Assembly: GCA_017612805.1 (NCBI GenBank)
Contig: JAGAFD010000009.1
Location: forward strand, 1 to 64,000
Direction of reading: 5' to 3'
Origin: Bacilli bacterium
GTDB lineage: Bacteria; Bacillota_I; Bacilli_A; RF39; UBA660
Length of the DNA: 64,000 bases
Shown here: positions 28,207-37,954 of the stretch, piece by piece
Layout of the letters: each line of letters starts with the position of its first letter
Position numbering within the stretch: position 1 is the first letter of the stretch
Notes under the pieces: generated by a model
Told to the model about the DNA's origin: nothing
The model's database searches: none
What the model saw: only the letters and a program-made list of their open reading frames with translations
Program-made: the position numbers and the translations under genes

Positions 28207-29307
28207 TTATTTTTGACCTCCCTTTATTATTTTACATATTTTGATAACATTCTCGTTATCCAAATCAGGATATAATGGAAGAGTTAAAACCCTTTCTGAA
28301 ATGCCCTTTGCAATAGGCGTTTCTCCAACGCAATCACTATAAATAGGAAATTGATTGCTAATTGGGTAAAAATATTTTCTTGCAAAAATATTATATGTAG
28401 TAAGTAAATCATATAATTCGTCTCTTGTTAATCCGTAATTACTTTCAATAACAATTGGAAAATATGAATAATTAGAAATAACATTCTCTTGTTCCATGCA
28501 CATTTTTATGCCCTTAATAGATGACAATAAATTTCTATATAATTCAACAATCTTCTTTCTTCTTTCGATATTTTTATCTAATTCTTGAATATTTAGTATT
28601 CCCATGGCTGCTTGGAATTCATTCATTTTTGCGTTTCCGCCGGTTGTAACACTACCTTCATAATCATATATCCCAAAATTTTTCTGAGCGTCAAGTTTTT
28701 CTTTTAAGCTTGGATTAGCATAAACTAATCCGCCACCTTCAATAGTGTTAAATACTTTTGTTGCATGAAATGAAAACATTGAAATATCTCCATATGAAGC
28801 AATTGATCTATCTTTATATTTAACTCCAAACGCATGTGCAGCATCATATACAACCTTAAGATTATATTTTTTTGCAATTTTTTCAATTGCTTCAACATCA
28901 CAAACATTTCCATATACATGAATTGGCAATATAGCAACTGTTTTATCAGTTATTAACGATTCAATCTTACTTACATCCATTGTGTAATCATCAGGATTAA
29001 TATCACAAAAAACAGGTACATTATTAGTTCTAGAAATAGCATTTGTTGTTGAAATAAATGTAAAAGGAGATGTTATAATTTCACCATGTAAATCTAGTGC
29101 ATTTATTGCATTTTCTAATGCTAAATGTCCGTTCACAAAAAGAGTAAAATTATCAACACCTAAATACTCTATAATTCTTTTAGATAATTCCTCATGCAAC
29201 GGTCCATTATTTGTTAAATAATGACTATCCCATATTGATTTAATTAACTTGCAATATTCATCATAATCCGGCATTGATGTTCTTGTTACTAATATTTTTT
29301 CTCCCAT
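28207..29307 (-). CDS. DegT/DnrJ/EryC1 sugar aminotransferase
   Basis: A 366-residue pyridoxal-phosphate enzyme of the nucleotide-sugar aminotransferase family. Visible are LTNNGPLHEELSKRIIEYLG, SPFTFISTTNAI, VYDAAHAFGV, and the Schiff-base lysine in FSFHATKVFNTIEGGG. The 'HATKxFNTxEGG' form is common in enzymes making dTDP-4-amino-4,6-dideoxyglucose (VioA-like), so that product is my first guess. GGAGGAAG before ATGGGAGAA at 29307 decides the start, and the longer frame is rejected. It overlaps neither neighbour but lies two bases from the ABC permease stop, in the same operon. Confidence 0.9.
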   Translation of the reverse strand: MGEKILVTRTSMPDYDEYCKLIKSIWDSHYLTNNGPLHEELSKRIIEYLGVDNFTLFVNGHLALENAINALDLHGEIITSPFTFISTTNAISRTNNVPVFCDINPDDYTMDVSKIESLITDKTVAILPIHVYGNVCDVEAIEKIAKKYNLKVVYDAAHAFGVKYKDRSIASYGDISMFSFHATKVFNTIEGGGLVYANPSLKEKLDAQKNFGIYDYEGSVTTGGNAKMNEFQAAMGILNIQELDKNIERRKKIVELYRNLLSSIKGIKMCMEQENVISNYSYFPIVIESNYGLTRDELYDLLTTYNIFARKYFYPISNQFPIYSDCVGETPIAKGISERVLTLPLYPDLDNENVIKICKIIKGGQK

Positions 29308-29308
29308 A

Positions 29309-30091
29309 CTATACTTCCTCCGCAAAACCCCTTGATAATCTTCTAAAAATAATCAAACCAATAATACAAACAATTATACTGGCACCAAATACAACAGCAA
29401 GTGATATAAATCTTGGATTATTACCCCAATACATAATATCACGATATGAATCAATTATTGTTGCCATCGGATTTAGTCTTAATATCTTATATATTTTTGT
29501 CCCTGCAAATATTTCCATCGAATATAAAATTGGTGTTCCATAAAATAACATTTGAATAATAAAATTTACTATATATTCAAAATCTCTAACATAAACATTA
29601 ATAGCACTAGTAATAAAAACAATCCCCAAGGTAAACATATATTGTATAATCATAATTAATGGTAAATATATAATGTGCCAATTAAAACCAATTCTACTAC
29701 ATATTAAAAAAATTGCAATAACTAAACAAGAAATCATATAATTTATCATACTACTTGTAACAACGGATATTGGCAATATCTCTCTTGGAAAATAAACTTT
29801 TTTAATAATGCCTGCATTACCTAAAACAGTATATGTACCTTGTGAAATAGCAACTGTAAACCAAGTCCAAGGCAAAATGCCAATTACCAGGAAAGTTGTA
29901 TAATGATCATATGCTGCTCCGCGCATTAAATGGGGAAAAACTATTGCATATACTAAGGTCATTAATAACGGGTTTACGAATGACCAAAGAATACCTAAAA
30001 ATGACCCTTTATATTTACCGCGAATATCTTTTTTTACATTTGTCTTAAGAAGTTCACGATACTGATATAAATCTTTACATAATTTAATCAT
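29309..30091 (-). CDS. Polysaccharide ABC exporter, permease
   Basis: A 260-residue ABC-2 type permease of the Wzm/TagG/RfbA kind. The N-terminal amphipathic stretch LLKTNVKKDIRGKYKGSFLG is followed by six membrane helices. The motif ILWSFVNPLLMTLVYAI and the C-terminal RLNPMATIIDSYRDIMYWG are typical. It pairs with the ATPase encoded 14 bases upstream to move lipid-linked glycan or teichoic-acid-like polymer across the membrane. TAGGAG precedes ATG. Confidence 0.93.
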   Translation of the reverse strand: MIKLCKDLYQYRELLKTNVKKDIRGKYKGSFLGILWSFVNPLLMTLVYAIVFPHLMRGAAYDHYTTFLVIGILPWTWFTVAISQGTYTVLGNAGIIKKVYFPREILPISVVTSSMINYMISCLVIAIFLICSRIGFNWHIIYLPLIMIIQYMFTLGIVFITSAINVYVRDFEYIVNFIIQMLFYGTPILYSMEIFAGTKIYKILRLNPMATIIDSYRDIMYWGNNPRFISLAVVFGASIIVCIIGLIIFRRLSRGFAEEV

Positions 30092-30105
30092 TATTATAAA
30101 ATCTC

Positions 30106-30840
30106 CTAACTACAAGCCGCAGTATATTCATCTGCAACATTTACAATATCACCATCAGCGGCAATTCTACCTTCACTAATCCAAATGCCTCTAGTGCATA
30201 TTTTCTTTAACGTTGAAATAGCATGACTAACAATTACAATAGTTTTGTCACTATCCCTCAATTCTTCCAATTTTTTAAAACATTTATCTTGAAAATGCTG
30301 ATCACCTACAGCTAAAATTTCATCAATTAAAAGAATTTCTGCATCAACATTAATTGCAATACTAAAAGCTAAGCGCATATATTGTCCTGAAGAATAAGTT
30401 CTTACAGGATTATCAATAAATTCTCCAAGCTCGCTAAATTCAATAATATCATTTAATCTAGCATCAATTTCCTTTTTAGTTAAACCAAAAATGGATGCAT
30501 TAAAATAAATATTTTCGCGCCCAGTAAAATCCGGATGAAACCCAGCACCTAATTCTAAAAGTGAAGTCAACTTGCCATAAGTTTCAATTTTACCTTTATT
30601 AGGATAAATGATTTTAGTCATTAATTTTAAAAGCGTAGATTTACCACTACCGTTAACGCCTATTAACGCTACAGTTTCACCTTTTTTTATTTCTATATTT
30701 ATATCATTCAAAACAACATGTTCTTCAGCTTTTTTATGATTCCAAAAAACTAGTCTTTCTTTTAGAGTGCTAGGTTTATCATAGTATAATTTAAATTTTT
30801 TCGTTACATTTTTTACAATAATAGCATTATTATTAGCCAC
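30106..30840 (-). CDS. Polysaccharide ABC exporter, ATPase
   Basis: A 244-residue Wzt/TagH-like ATPase. It has FKLYYDKPSTLKERLVFW before the core, Walker A GVNGSGKST, the family's LELGAGFHPDFTGRENIYFN, signature YSSGQYMRLAFS and Walker B ILLIDEILAVGD. It ends soon after the ATPase core, so there is no C-terminal carbohydrate-binding domain of the type that reads a chain-end cap. Starts with GTG after GGATGTGAT. It works with the permease encoded downstream. Confidence 0.93.
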   Translation of the reverse strand: MANNNAIIVKNVTKKFKLYYDKPSTLKERLVFWNHKKAEEHVVLNDINIEIKKGETVALIGVNGSGKSTLLKLMTKIIYPNKGKIETYGKLTSLLELGAGFHPDFTGRENIYFNASIFGLTKKEIDARLNDIIEFSELGEFIDNPVRTYSSGQYMRLAFSIAINVDAEILLIDEILAVGDQHFQDKCFKKLEELRDSDKTIVIVSHAISTLKKICTRGIWISEGRIAADGDIVNVADEYTAACS

Positions 30841-30899
30841 AATATCACATCCATTTAATATTATAACAAAAAAGACATAGATTTACTATGTTTTTTATA

Positions 30900-31997
30900 T
30901 TATTTTTTAACAATTGATTTCAAATTTCTTAATGGTTTAGTTATTTTCCATGATTTGCTATTCTCAATACTCGCTATATACATATTTAATTGATTATTAT
31001 CTCTTTTTAATAATTCAATTTCATTCATTAATTCTTTTGAATCTTCTTCCAATTTATTAATTTTGGTACGCATACGGTTAATAATTGTTTCTGATAATTT
31101 AACTGTATTAGCAAGTAATAATTCATTATTAACATTTTTAGTATACTTTAATTTAATGTTTTTACAAAATTCAACACTTAATGGACTATGGATACATCTT
31201 TTGATTTTATCCTCTGTTTTAATACCATATCTTTTAGAAATATCGATTATTTCCGAAGAATCAATTTTACCATTCTTTAAATAATAATCTAGTACATCAT
31301 ATTGATGAAATCCTAAGTTTTCTTTGCGATCATGTAAACTGCTATTACTTAGTCTACCCACTATAACTTTATTAATTATCTGAATATTACTTCTAACCGG
31401 AAAATGAGCTAAAAACAATTCATTATTTAATACTGAAGAAATTAACTCATGATTATTATTCTTTTCAAGATTATGTGCCCCCATTAATAGTATAACACCC
31501 TTATCATAAATTGCTTTTGGAATAATAGTTTTTAAGACATAGCTGTTATTATTCACTAATATTCGTCTTGTTTTCATTCTTTTAGGAATAAACAATTCTT
31601 TTTCATTATCACTCTTAGAAATTACATAATTCTCAAAACGATATTTATGCAATTGATTTAAATCTAATGTTTCGATTATTTTTCTTGGATTAACATTATC
31701 ATAAGCTGCAATAAATTCATCCGCATCAAGCGGAAAAACAATATCAGGATTAAATTCTTTAAATGTATAATCCATCAAATACTGACGCTTTTCTGTTTGA
31801 TCAAAATAAGCATCTTCATCTTTTAAAAGATATATATTTAATCCTTCTTCCTTAAGTTTTAATAAAATATCGTAAGTATTATCATTACTACAATTATCAG
31901 AAATAACCATACCATCTAATATATTTAGATTATATCTAACAAAGCTTTCAATAATATCAGCTTCATCCTTAACGGTTGTAAAAGAAAATAATTTCAT
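30900..31997 (-). CDS. Family 2-like glycosyltransferase
   Basis: 365 residues. The N-terminal domain (about 1-260) looks like the Glyco_tranf_2_4 group: FSFTTVKDEADIIESFVRYN, MVISDNCSNDNTYDIL, and the acidic site VFPLDADEFI, with HFPVRSNIQ later. A coiled coil (about 310-350) and the C-terminal SKSWKITKPLRNLKSIVKK follow, a tail motif shared by many surface-glycan transferases and probably membrane-proximal. GGTGAT precedes ATG. It lies directly upstream of the exporter ATPase gene in the same direction. Confidence 0.88.
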   Translation of the reverse strand: MKLFSFTTVKDEADIIESFVRYNLNILDGMVISDNCSNDNTYDILLKLKEEGLNIYLLKDEDAYFDQTEKRQYLMDYTFKEFNPDIVFPLDADEFIAAYDNVNPRKIIETLDLNQLHKYRFENYVISKSDNEKELFIPKRMKTRRILVNNNSYVLKTIIPKAIYDKGVILLMGAHNLEKNNNHELISSVLNNELFLAHFPVRSNIQIINKVIVGRLSNSSLHDRKENLGFHQYDVLDYYLKNGKIDSSEIIDISKRYGIKTEDKIKRCIHSPLSVEFCKNIKLKYTKNVNNELLLANTVKLSETIINRMRTKINKLEEDSKELMNEIELLKRDNNQLNMYIASIENSKSWKITKPLRNLKSIVKK

Positions 31998-32055
31998 TCT
32001 ATCACCAATTTCTATACAAAATTATACCAAAAAAACATGGCACTTACCATGTTTT

Positions 32056-33693
32056 TTATAATATATTAGCATTATCTTTATAAGTTTCTTCTTGTTTATC
32101 TAAATATTCTATTAATACCCGACAATTATTCATTAATAATTCACGGAAATCAGCAAAAGAAATAGTTGCAGAAAAAGTTACTTCGCCTTCATAAATATCT
32201 TGAAATTTAATCAAACAAGATTCTAAACTATTACCGGATATAACTTCATAATTACCATGGGCTATTGAATTTCTTATACCCTCAACAATTGTTTTGTTAT
32301 ATTCATGTTTTTGAAATTTTGCATCTTCTAATTCTTGAATACGATCACTAACGGTTTTTCTTAAACAATTCTCATTATAAATATATATCAAACAATTATT
32401 AAGATTATTATTAATACATGTTAATCCCTTAACATTATCTTTATTAATCTTATCTCGTTGTTTACAACCCTCAACATATTTAGCACATAAATCTACTAAA
32501 CGATTATTAATGGCATCAAGTTGCACTTGCAAAGATTGCTTTTCCCCACCAACATTAATAACCGTTGGTTTTATTAAATCAAAATTATAACTACTATAAT
32601 CCATATCTTTCAAAAAATTATCTTTACTATAAGCAAACATTGCTTGAAATACACCAAGTAATGATGCTACAAATACATTTTCATTAACTAGAAGTGGTTT
32701 AGCATATTTTTCACTAATAAAATTATTAATGACATCAGTACTAACACTTTGTGTTTTCTTAATTACATCCAATAATTCTAATGCCACTACTGCCCCATTT
32801 AAAGCATTATAAGTCATTTTTTCTTGATTAATATAATTATGTAATTCTAGCATAATTACATTAACTTTAGTTTCATTATCACTTAAAATATCCGGACTAA
32901 TTAAATGAAGCATGTTATCAGCAAACGTCTTTTTTTGTTCTTTAGTTAAACTTAACTTCTTAATAGTATAACTAAATTCATATTCTGGATAATTCTTAGT
33001 GATAATTTCTTGGCATCTTTTAAGAATTCTAATATCTTTAGTTGTATTAATAAGTTTAATGGCACTATTAACATATTCATAAACTATTGAAGATATTTTA
33101 TTACCATTTCTTTCTTTTAAACTAATGACTATTTCATCAACATTTTCCAATAGTTTAATAATGTCATATTCAGTTTCAATTCTTTCTGTTTTATATAAAT
33201 TAACATTAAAAACCGTTTTATTATAAGCATCATTATTAATACATCTTAAATAAGCTTTAGCTAATAATGCTGAAAAAATTGCTAAAGCATTAATATTAAT
33301 TATTAATGCTTCACCATTAACCATAATACTTACTTTATTACCTTTAAAATCAATAACAAATTCCCCATGAGCTAATTTATTTCTAATTAAACTAATAATT
33401 TCAGCATCACTATTCAAGGTGGTATTTTTTAATAAAGCTGTTTTATTACGGATTTGATCAACAGCATCTTTAAGATCATGATCAAGAACTAAAGTATCAA
33501 AATTATCTGTAATTAAATCTTCTTTAATAGAAAGCAATAATAAACTGATCATATTAACTTTAGCAGCTTTTAATAATTCCGGATAAACTACTAAATCATT
33601 AGTTTTAAATGATTGATGACTCTCCGCCATAAAAAACTCTAAAGACTCAATGCTACCAGATATATAATAATATAATTTCTCAGCATCCTTCAT
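32056..33693 (-). CDS. Tandem HEPN-like protein
   Basis: A 545-residue, all-helical, soluble protein with an internal duplication. Each half carries an R-x4-H motif in the same context: IRNKLAHGEF (Arg104-His109) and IRNSIAHGNY (Arg474-His479). Each motif is followed by a strand pair and a helix (NALAIFSALLAKAY; FADFRELLMNNCRVL). RNxxAH is the hallmark of HEPN domains, many of which are RNases in toxin-antitoxin, abortive infection and CRISPR systems. The middle (about 200-440) is helical and unrecognised. No antitoxin or partner is adjacent. It has its own GAGGGA site and sits inside the glycan locus. Nuclease activity is inference from the motif. Confidence 0.65.
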   Translation of the reverse strand: MKDAEKLYYYISGSIESLEFFMAESHQSFKTNDLVVYPELLKAAKVNMISLLLLSIKEDLITDNFDTLVLDHDLKDAVDQIRNKTALLKNTTLNSDAEIISLIRNKLAHGEFVIDFKGNKVSIMVNGEALIININALAIFSALLAKAYLRCINNDAYNKTVFNVNLYKTERIETEYDIIKLLENVDEIVISLKERNGNKISSIVYEYVNSAIKLINTTKDIRILKRCQEIITKNYPEYEFSYTIKKLSLTKEQKKTFADNMLHLISPDILSDNETKVNVIMLELHNYINQEKMTYNALNGAVVALELLDVIKKTQSVSTDVINNFISEKYAKPLLVNENVFVASLLGVFQAMFAYSKDNFLKDMDYSSYNFDLIKPTVINVGGEKQSLQVQLDAINNRLVDLCAKYVEGCKQRDKINKDNVKGLTCINNNLNNCLIYIYNENCLRKTVSDRIQELEDAKFQKHEYNKTIVEGIRNSIAHGNYEVISGNSLESCLIKFQDIYEGEVTFSATISFADFRELLMNNCRVLIEYLDKQEETYKDNANIL

Positions 33694-33752
33694 ATTAATC
33701 CCTCATTATTTAATTATAACAAAAAAAGTAGTCATATGCTATAACTACTTTT

Positions 33753-34595
33753 TTATTTATCCCTAAATTTATTATCCCAAGTTAATTTAAAAATATATTC
33801 ATCCATGGCTGTTTGCCAAGGTCTAGTAAACTCTTCATCTATAGTTCCCATACTTAGATTTTCAGGACTATATTGATATTCAACCGTTTCTGCTGAATCA
33901 ACTTCATCAACTACGGCTTTAATATTTAATGCTTTAGTAACGTATTTAGCAAGTTCAGCTTTTGAAGCAGTTCCACTATTATAAACATGATGAATACCAT
34001 AATTTTTATTAATAATTAAATATAATAAATGATACGCTAAATCTTTTAAATAAGTTGGATTAGAAACCGTATTACAATTAGCTCTAATCTTACCCGTTTC
34101 ATTAGCTTTATTAATATATTTATTAATATCATCAGTTGGATAACCAAACATCCAACCTGGTCTTACAATATAAGTTTTATCCATTATTTTTAATTTATTT
34201 TCAGTCATAGACATTGACCTACCATAATTATTAATCGGATTTAAAGTATCATTTTCTTTATAAGTACCATTCTTCTTACCATTAAATACTTGATTTGAAC
34301 TAATAAACATAAATTCAGAGCCAATATTATCACAAGCCGCTTTAATATCAAGAGCATACTTCGTATTATATAATTCACATAATTCTTTATTCTTTTGACC
34401 ACGATTAACACTACGAATTCCACCACGGTAAATAACGCAATCTGGTTTTAATTGTTCAATATAATTTAACCACATATGCATGTGATCATAATCAAAGCCA
34501 TCAGGTGCAATAGAAACATTCGGCATTATCTCATTTAGGGCTTTTTCTAATGAATGCGCAAACGCTTCATTTTTCTCTAAAATCAATATCCTCAT
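33753..34595 (-). CDS. RmlD-like protein lacking SDR catalytic residues
   Basis: 280 residues with the overall RmlD_sub_bind pattern: YIEQLKPDCVIYRGG, EFMFISSNQVFNGKKNG, LNPINNYGRSMSMTENKL, YIVRPGWMFG and SNPTYLKDLAYHLLYL. Two hallmarks are missing. The N-terminal MRILILEKNEAFAHSL has no GxxGxxG nucleotide loop, and the Tyr-x3-Lys catalytic pair is Tyr124-x3-Met128. A normal RmlD domain is present in this window for comparison. It may be a non-catalytic subunit, like the regulatory MAT2B-type relatives, or a diverged enzyme. AAGGTGG before ATG at 34595 sets the start; the frame is open 20 codons further up. Confidence 0.75.
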   Translation of the reverse strand: MRILILEKNEAFAHSLEKALNEIMPNVSIAPDGFDYDHMHMWLNYIEQLKPDCVIYRGGIRSVNRGQKNKELCELYNTKYALDIKAACDNIGSEFMFISSNQVFNGKKNGTYKENDTLNPINNYGRSMSMTENKLKIMDKTYIVRPGWMFGYPTDDINKYINKANETGKIRANCNTVSNPTYLKDLAYHLLYLIINKNYGIHHVYNSGTASKAELAKYVTKALNIKAVVDEVDSAETVEYQYSPENLSMGTIDEEFTRPWQTAMDEYIFKLTWDNKFRDK

Positions 34596-34677
34596 AATAC
34601 CACCTTTTCTTGCTTTATATACTCTCATATTTTTAAAAAAAGTCAAGAAAAACATATCGTTATTATTTGATACTTAT

Positions 34678-34706
34678 TTGACAAATGAGTGTAAAGATGA
34701 TAGCAT
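34678..34706 (+). promoter_or_regulatory. Promoter of the 222-residue unknown gene
   Basis: TTGACA is followed after 17 bases by TAGCAT, about 25 bases before the start codon. The -10 is weak. Confidence 0.5.
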
Positions 34707-34731
34707 TAAACCATGTTGAGGGGGAAAAGTA

Positions 34732-35400
34732 ATGTTACAAACATATAATGTAAATCATCGCGATTATCTTAGAATGATTAATGAAGAACAACAAAAAATA
34801 CCACACTTGGAAATACTTAATAAAATAATTACAACCGGTACCATTAATTCTTTAACTAAAAAAGAATTAAAACAATATATCTTTTATGAACGCTTAGATT
34901 ATGAAAAAAATGTTATTTTATTAGCCAATTTAAAACATGATTATTACATTAATTCTTTAAATTCTTTTTTTAAAGATTTTAAAGACTTCTTTTATAAATA
35001 TTTTAATGATGTTATTAATAATCCATTAGGATATCTTTATATTGAAGACATTCATAATATGTTAATCGATTATCAAAACGATAAAAGATTTAATGATGCA
35101 ACATTCTATGAACAAGTCTTAGCTACCATTGATCCCGAAAACTTTAATAAAAAAGATGAAATTGATAAGCATCGTAAATTCTATAATTATTTATTATTTC
35201 GTAAACGCCTTGATTTTTGTAAGAAATATTGTCAAGATACTTGTTTTAAAGACGAACTTATCAGATATCAAATCTTTGATGTTCCAAAAGTAGAAATCTA
35301 TGCTGATATTTTATTTGAATCAAAAAAATTTAAAATTAATGACTATATTCCATTATTAAATGATGAATTTATTAATACATTAAAAAAATATCCGATGTAA
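34732..35400 (+). CDS. Unknown 222-residue helical protein
   Basis: I do not recognise it. The protein is soluble, rich in Lys, Asp, Asn, Tyr and Phe, and mostly helical (EQQKIPHLEILNKII; INSLNSFFKDFKDFFYKYF). Two cysteines lie close together in KKYCQDTCFKDE. GAGGGGGAAAAG precedes ATG, so translation is well supported. It is a single plus-strand gene between minus-strand units, with its own promoter and a terminator that overlaps its stop codon. Confidence 0.75.
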   Translation: MLQTYNVNHRDYLRMINEEQQKIPHLEILNKIITTGTINSLTKKELKQYIFYERLDYEKNVILLANLKHDYYINSLNSFFKDFKDFFYKYFNDVINNPLGYLYIEDIHNMLIDYQNDKRFNDATFYEQVLATIDPENFNKKDEIDKHRKFYNYLLFRKRLDFCKKYCQDTCFKDELIRYQIFDVPKVEIYADILFESKKFKINDYIPLLNDEFINTLKKYPM

Positions 35401-35413
35401 TCGGATATTTTTT
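35387..35413. terminator. Bidirectional terminator
   Basis: AATATCCGAT / ATCGGATATT overlaps the stop of the plus-strand gene and has a T-run; it also follows the minus-strand MacB-like gene. Confidence 0.8.
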
Positions 35414-35414
35414 A

Positions 35415-37724
35415 TTATTCTGTACGTAGTGCAATTACTGGATCACGTTTAGCAGCTTGCGTTGCTGGAATTAATCCACCTACAAGGGTTAATACAATAT
35501 TTACGGTCATTAAGATAATACCATGTAACCAGTATAATTGGGCACAATTTTTTAAATCCGTAACATGTTCGATAATCATACTAATTGGAATATCTAAAAT
35601 AATCGCAATAACGATACCAATAATTCCGGATGCAAAACCGATAATAAAGGTTTCAGCATTAAATACACGAGAAATATCTTTATTACGCGCACCTAACGCT
35701 TTTAAGATACCAATTTCTTTAGTACGTTCAAGAACACTAATATAAGTAATAATACCAATCATAATTGAAGATACAACAAGTGAAATACCACTGAATGCTA
35801 TTAATACAATTGTAACCCCATTCATAATACCACTAGAAAGTGAAGAAATCATTTTTGCCATATCTAAATATAGTACTTGGTCTTCATCACTTTTACCTTT
35901 ATTATATTTATCTAAGTATTCAATAATCGCATCTTTACTATCAAAATCTTTTGGATAAATTTGAATTGATACTGGTGCTGATTTAGCGCCAATATAACTT
36001 AAAGCTTGTTCATGTGCTTGAATGCCTTGTGGTGTTGATAAATCAAATTTTTCACCAGTTAAAACATTGTAATCAGCTTTAGTTTGAGCTTTAACAATTT
36101 TAGAATTTTTATTGCTTTCCACAAAGTATTTATTTAAACTTTCTTGTGACATAAATCCAGTACCGGAATATTTAGCAAAGACATTATCTTTTTTACCACG
36201 AATAATACCTACTATTTTTAATGTTGTATTATTCTTCTTATCATATAGTGATTCAACATCACTAACTTTACTAAAGATAATCCCATTTTCTTGATAATAA
36301 TCATCATTTGAAACTACTTTAAATTCTTGATTTAACATATCATCAAATTTAACTGCTTTCTTAGGATTAAATCCTAAAACGGTTAACATTGATTCATTAA
36401 TACGATTGTTTAAATCAATTAATACTACAATTTCATTTTCTTTTTCTGGATATCTACCATAAATAACATCAAAGTTATCTGTCATTAATGGAATAGATCC
36501 ATCAACTTTTTCTGGTAAATTAAACATAAACATTGAAGGATCAATCACATCTACTTTTCCAGTTGCCACATTCTTATGTAATAAATTTAAACTAGTAACA
36601 CGATTATACATAACTCCAGCAATTAATTTTTGATCCATCTTTTCAATATAATCAACATAATCTAGCGAAATCTTATTATAGTGAACAATTGATGTTTGAT
36701 CTACTAAAGCATAGATTTCTTTTTTATTAGAATAACTCTTATCATTTTCTTGATATGATTCCATTAATCTTTTTTGGGTATCTTTATCAACAACTGCGGA
36801 AGTTGGTGATATTACTACTGGCATTTGAGCAAGTGAATCACTTTCAAATTGATCAATTTGTAATTGGAAACCATGTGAAAGCGAAAGAATCAAAGCAATT
36901 CCAATTATTCCAATTGAAGAAGCAAAAGCCGTTAGTAAAGTTCTTCCTTTCTTAGTTTTAATATTATTAAATGATAATTTTAATGCTGTGATAAAACTCA
37001 TCTTTGTTTTCTTAATACGAATATTTTTATCACTATCTTCTTCTTTCTTAATCGGATTAGAATCACTAATTAATTGTCCATCGGATAGCTTAATAATACG
37101 GGTTGAATATTTCTTAGCTAATTCTGGATTATGAGTAACCATAATAACTAATTTATCTTCCGCTATTTCTTTAATTAATTCCATAATTTGAACAGAAGTT
37201 TTAGAATCTAATGCTCCGGTTGGTTCATCAGCTAAAATAACTTTAGGATCATTAGCTAGTGCTCTTGCTATTGCTACTCTTTGCATTTGTCCACCTGATA
37301 ATTGATTAGGTTTTTTATGAGCATGAGCTTTTAATCCAACTTTATCTAATAATTTTAAAGCTTTAACTTTAGCTTTTTTCTTATTCATTCCAGAAAGGAT
37401 TAAACCCATCGTAACATTATCTAAAACTGTTAAATGGCCAATTAAATTATAACTTTGAAATATAAAGCCAATACAACTATTACGATAACTATCCCAATCT
37501 CTACTTTTAAATTTCTTCGTGGATTTTTCATTAATAATTAAATCACCTGAATCATAACGATCTAATCCACCAATAATATTTAAAAGTGTTGTTTTACCAG
37601 ATCCTGATGGACCTAGAATTGATACAAATTCGTTTTCACGGAAATCAATAGAAACTCCTTCTAACGCGTGTTGAACAAAGCTTCCGGTTTTATAACTTTT
37701 CTTGATGTTTTTAACTCTTAACAT
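35415..37724 (-). CDS. MacB-like ABC transporter (ATPase-FtsX fusion)
   Basis: 769 residues. An N-terminal LolD-type ATPase (about 1-220) has Walker A GPSGSGKTT, signature LSGGQMQRVAI and Walker B VILADEPTGALDS. An FtsX-type permease follows, with one membrane helix near 275, a large extracellular domain (about 300-620) and three C-terminal helices (TNVLIAFSGISLVVSSIMIG is close to the first). Such type VII ABC proteins move peptides or lipoproteins or act as mechanotransmitters, often in bacitracin or lantibiotic resistance. The extracellular domain is long. GTGGTGATG precedes ATG at 37724. No two-component system is adjacent. The start sits 10 codons inside the open frame. Confidence 0.9.
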   Translation of the reverse strand: MLRVKNIKKSYKTGSFVQHALEGVSIDFRENEFVSILGPSGSGKTTLLNIIGGLDRYDSGDLIINEKSTKKFKSRDWDSYRNSCIGFIFQSYNLIGHLTVLDNVTMGLILSGMNKKKAKVKALKLLDKVGLKAHAHKKPNQLSGGQMQRVAIARALANDPKVILADEPTGALDSKTSVQIMELIKEIAEDKLVIMVTHNPELAKKYSTRIIKLSDGQLISDSNPIKKEEDSDKNIRIKKTKMSFITALKLSFNNIKTKKGRTLLTAFASSIGIIGIALILSLSHGFQLQIDQFESDSLAQMPVVISPTSAVVDKDTQKRLMESYQENDKSYSNKKEIYALVDQTSIVHYNKISLDYVDYIEKMDQKLIAGVMYNRVTSLNLLHKNVATGKVDVIDPSMFMFNLPEKVDGSIPLMTDNFDVIYGRYPEKENEIVVLIDLNNRINESMLTVLGFNPKKAVKFDDMLNQEFKVVSNDDYYQENGIIFSKVSDVESLYDKKNNTTLKIVGIIRGKKDNVFAKYSGTGFMSQESLNKYFVESNKNSKIVKAQTKADYNVLTGEKFDLSTPQGIQAHEQALSYIGAKSAPVSIQIYPKDFDSKDAIIEYLDKYNKGKSDEDQVLYLDMAKMISSLSSGIMNGVTIVLIAFSGISLVVSSIMIGIITYISVLERTKEIGILKALGARNKDISRVFNAETFIIGFASGIIGIVIAIILDIPISMIIEHVTDLKNCAQLYWLHGIILMTVNIVLTLVGGLIPATQAAKRDPVIALRTE

Positions 37725-37847
37725 ATTTTCATCACCACTTCCAAATAATAGCACAATAAAATGCCTAGTTCAATAATAAAAGTAAAAATGTAAACCAATC
37801 TTTACAAAATGACAATTAAAGCTTACAAAAATTATGCTAAACCAAAA

Positions 37848-37876
37848 ATAAAAAATTAGCAATCTGCTAATTTTTT
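37848..37876. terminator. Bidirectional hairpin
   Basis: AAAAATTAGCA / TGCTAATTTTT with a 3-base loop has A- and T-runs on both sides. It lies in the 330-base gap upstream of the MacB-like gene, downstream of the small-RNA region. Confidence 0.6.
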
Positions 37877-37954
37877 ATTAGTATGATAATTTAATTATCG
37901 CTTTATCTTATAATATTACTTTTATTCTTTATTATTATCACCTTAATAATAAGA

